Assembly: GCF_001442755.1 (NCBI RefSeq)
Contig: NZ_CP006368.1
Location: 372,001-436,000, forward strand
Length of the DNA stretch: 64,000 bases
Source: Aureimonas sp. AU20
GTDB lineage: Bacteria > Pseudomonadota > Alphaproteobacteria > Rhizobiales > Rhizobiaceae
Reading direction: 5' to 3'
Shown here: one piece after another, positions 62,812 to 64,000 of the stretch
How the letters are laid out: the number at the start of each line of letters is the position of its first letter
Position numbering within the stretch: position 1 is the stretch's first letter
The notes under the pieces: generated by a model
The model's input: only the letters and a program-made list of their open reading frames with translations
Told to the model about the DNA's origin: nothing
Database searches by the model: none
Program-made: the position numbers and the translations under genes

Positions 62812-64000
62812 GGCGCGGCCACCATGCGGCTGGCCGCCATGGTGGCGAAGAAGGCGAGATAGCGCTCGGCCATGCCCGTGGCCGAGAGAACCGGCGGAAT
62901 GCCGGCCTTCAGCGTGGCGTGGTTGCGCGGATCGGCCCCGAGTTGGACCGCGCGCAGGAGATCGCTCGCGTCGCCCAGCCGGAAATGCAGGCCCGACACG
63001 CCGTTCGGCACCTTCTCGGCCATGCCGCCGATGCCGGTGCAGATCACGGGAAGACCGACGGAATAGGCCTCCTGAATCACGACGGGCGAGTTCTCCCACC
63101 ATTTGCTGGGGATCACGAGATAATCGCAATCGGCCATCAGCCGATGGACGGAGGCGTTGCTGTAGGCGCCGGCATAGGTCAGGAACGGGTAGGCCTTGAG
63201 CGCCGCTTCGAAGCGCTCGGTGAAGCTGGCGGACTGGCCCACCAGATTGCCGTGGATTCGAAAACGCACCTTGCGCGCCAGATCGGGGTCCTTGGCGATC
63301 AGCTCTGCCGCATCGAGAATGACGTCGACGCCCTTGAACGGCGTGATCTGGCCGAAGAAGCCGAAGACCCAGGCCCCCTCGCCCCGCTCGCCATGCCGCG
63401 CCTCGGGCGGCGCCAGGAGCCCGTTCTCGATCACCGTGGTGCGGTCCGCCGACAGGCCCCATTCGATGAAACGCTCGGCCAGGAAGCGGCTCGGCGAGAC
63501 GAAGCCGTCGAAAGCGCCGAACCCGTCCAGCATGGTTTCCTTGCGCATGGCGAAGCGGCTGCGGCTTTCGCCGGGAAAGCAGCTCGTGCAATCGTCCCAC
63601 CGCGCGCGCTCGCACAGGACCTGCGCGGGGCGCGTCACCATCTGTCCGTGATTGTGGCAGATCGCCAGGAATTCGTGGATCGTCAGGAAGTTGAGGACGC
63701 CCGGCAGCCGGCGCGAGGCGCGCAGCGTGTTGAGGCCGAGATTGTAGAAATGGTGGAAGTTGACGAGGCCGATCCGCTGCTCGCGCAGGATCGTCAGCAG
63801 CTGCTCCTCCTCGCCCGCCGGGGCGAGATGGTAGAAATGGTCGTAGCGCGCGGCGTCGCGGAACACGGCGAACTCGGTCTCGTGGCCGAGCGAGAGCTTC
63901 TGCCGGTCGGTCTCCGCGCAGGAGCCGATATAGATGGCGTCGACGCCGATCTCGCGCAGGCCCCGGTAGAGCGCATAGGCCGAGATTTCCGCCCCGCCCT
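62808..64000 (-). CDS. Glycosyltransferase family 4 (5' partial)
   Basis: This GT-B enzyme runs off the right edge. The frame stays open to base 64000 and the edge codons read GGAEISAYALYRGLREIG, the normal N-terminal acceptor loop of GT4 proteins, so the GTG at 63866 is internal. It shows ICHNHGQM, a CxxC-like segment CERARWDDCTSCFPGESR, then the donor domain WVFGFFGQITPFKGVDVILD and SKWWENSPVVIQEAYSVGLP, with the catalytic-site Glu residues. At least 397 residues are inside the window. It overlaps the unknown protein by 4 bp. Confidence 0.92.
   Translation of the reverse strand, partial: GGAEISAYALYRGLREIGVDAIYIGSCAETDRQKLSLGHETEFAVFRDAARYDHFYHLAPAGEEEQLLTILREQRIGLVNFHHFYNLGLNTLRASRRLPGVLNFLTIHEFLAICHNHGQMVTRPAQVLCERARWDDCTSCFPGESRSRFAMRKETMLDGFGAFDGFVSPSRFLAERFIEWGLSADRTTVIENGLLAPPEARHGERGEGAWVFGFFGQITPFKGVDVILDAAELIAKDPDLARKVRFRIHGNLVGQSASFTERFEAALKAYPFLTYAGAYSNASVHRLMADCDYLVIPSKWWENSPVVIQEAYSVGLPVICTGIGGMAEKVPNGVSGLHFRLGDASDLLRAVQLGADPRNHATLKAGIPPVLSATGMAERYLAFFATMAASRMVAAP

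Overview
The window is about 64 kb of high-GC DNA, densely coding and full of ATGA-type gene overlaps. Gene content points to an alphaproteobacterium of the order Hyphomicrobiales (Rhizobiales). Signs of this are a short-chain-acyl (ScfR-type) regulator divergent from isocitrate lyase, a PraR-like XRE regulator, a TGA-N9-TCA (RirA-type) box before an iron transporter, a spore-photoproduct-lyase-family protein in a non-sporulating background, and an sRNA with CCUCCC loops. An Aureimonas/Aurantimonas-like genus is a guess from memory, not something the sequence proves.

Layout. 1-11.3 kb: carbohydrate catabolism. The tail of one sugar ABC transporter operon (two permeases, a tagatose/psicose-epimerase-like TIM-barrel protein and a Gfo/Idh/MocA oxidoreductase) is followed by a second sugar ABC system (binding protein and two permeases), a GH38 alpha-mannosidase and a ROK regulator. 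No sugar ABC ATPase is present. 11.5-14.3 kb: LysR regulator, divergent GNAT acetyltransferase with two coupled small genes, and an XRE regulator. 14.6-27.4 kb: a Wzx/Wzy-type exopolysaccharide locus in two divergent arms. One arm holds GH5 hydrolase, DUF1972 glycosyltransferase, FAD oxidoreductase, GINT1-like propeller protein, VpsF/Wzy-like polymerase and Wzz/BY-kinase-like protein. The other holds a GT4, a Wzx flippase and a CelD-like acyltransferase. 27.5-35.9 kb: a SapC-family protein, the ScfR-like regulator divergent from aceA, an atypical Nramp-like transporter, DUF1203, and queCDE. 35.9-44.4 kb: MDR oxidoreductase, GGDEF-EAL protein, ferric-iron ABC operon (fbpABC type), a compact anti-Shine-Dalgarno sRNA, a ParA-like protein and MarR. 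44.7-53.8 kb: YhaO/YhaN-like nuclease pair, XRE-cupin regulator divergent from an omega-aminotransferase, SPL-family radical SAM protein and Mn catalase. 53.9-64 kb: type I secretion ABC/HlyD pair, then a surface-glycan locus on the same strand (pyruvyl transferase, GT4, methyltransferase, two SapC-like proteins, an unknown protein, and a GT4 that runs off the window).

The most interesting item is on the minus strand at about 42.59-42.69 kb, upstream of the iron transporter. It consists of three consecutive hairpins, each with CCUCCC in its loop, the last being a strong rho-independent terminator. This is the architecture of the rhizobial 'cuckoo'/alpha-r14 anti-SD sRNAs. Also notable are three SapC-family genes in one window, two of them next to a type I secretion system, and several family members that lack hallmark motifs (Nramp, BY-kinase, ParA, ROK).
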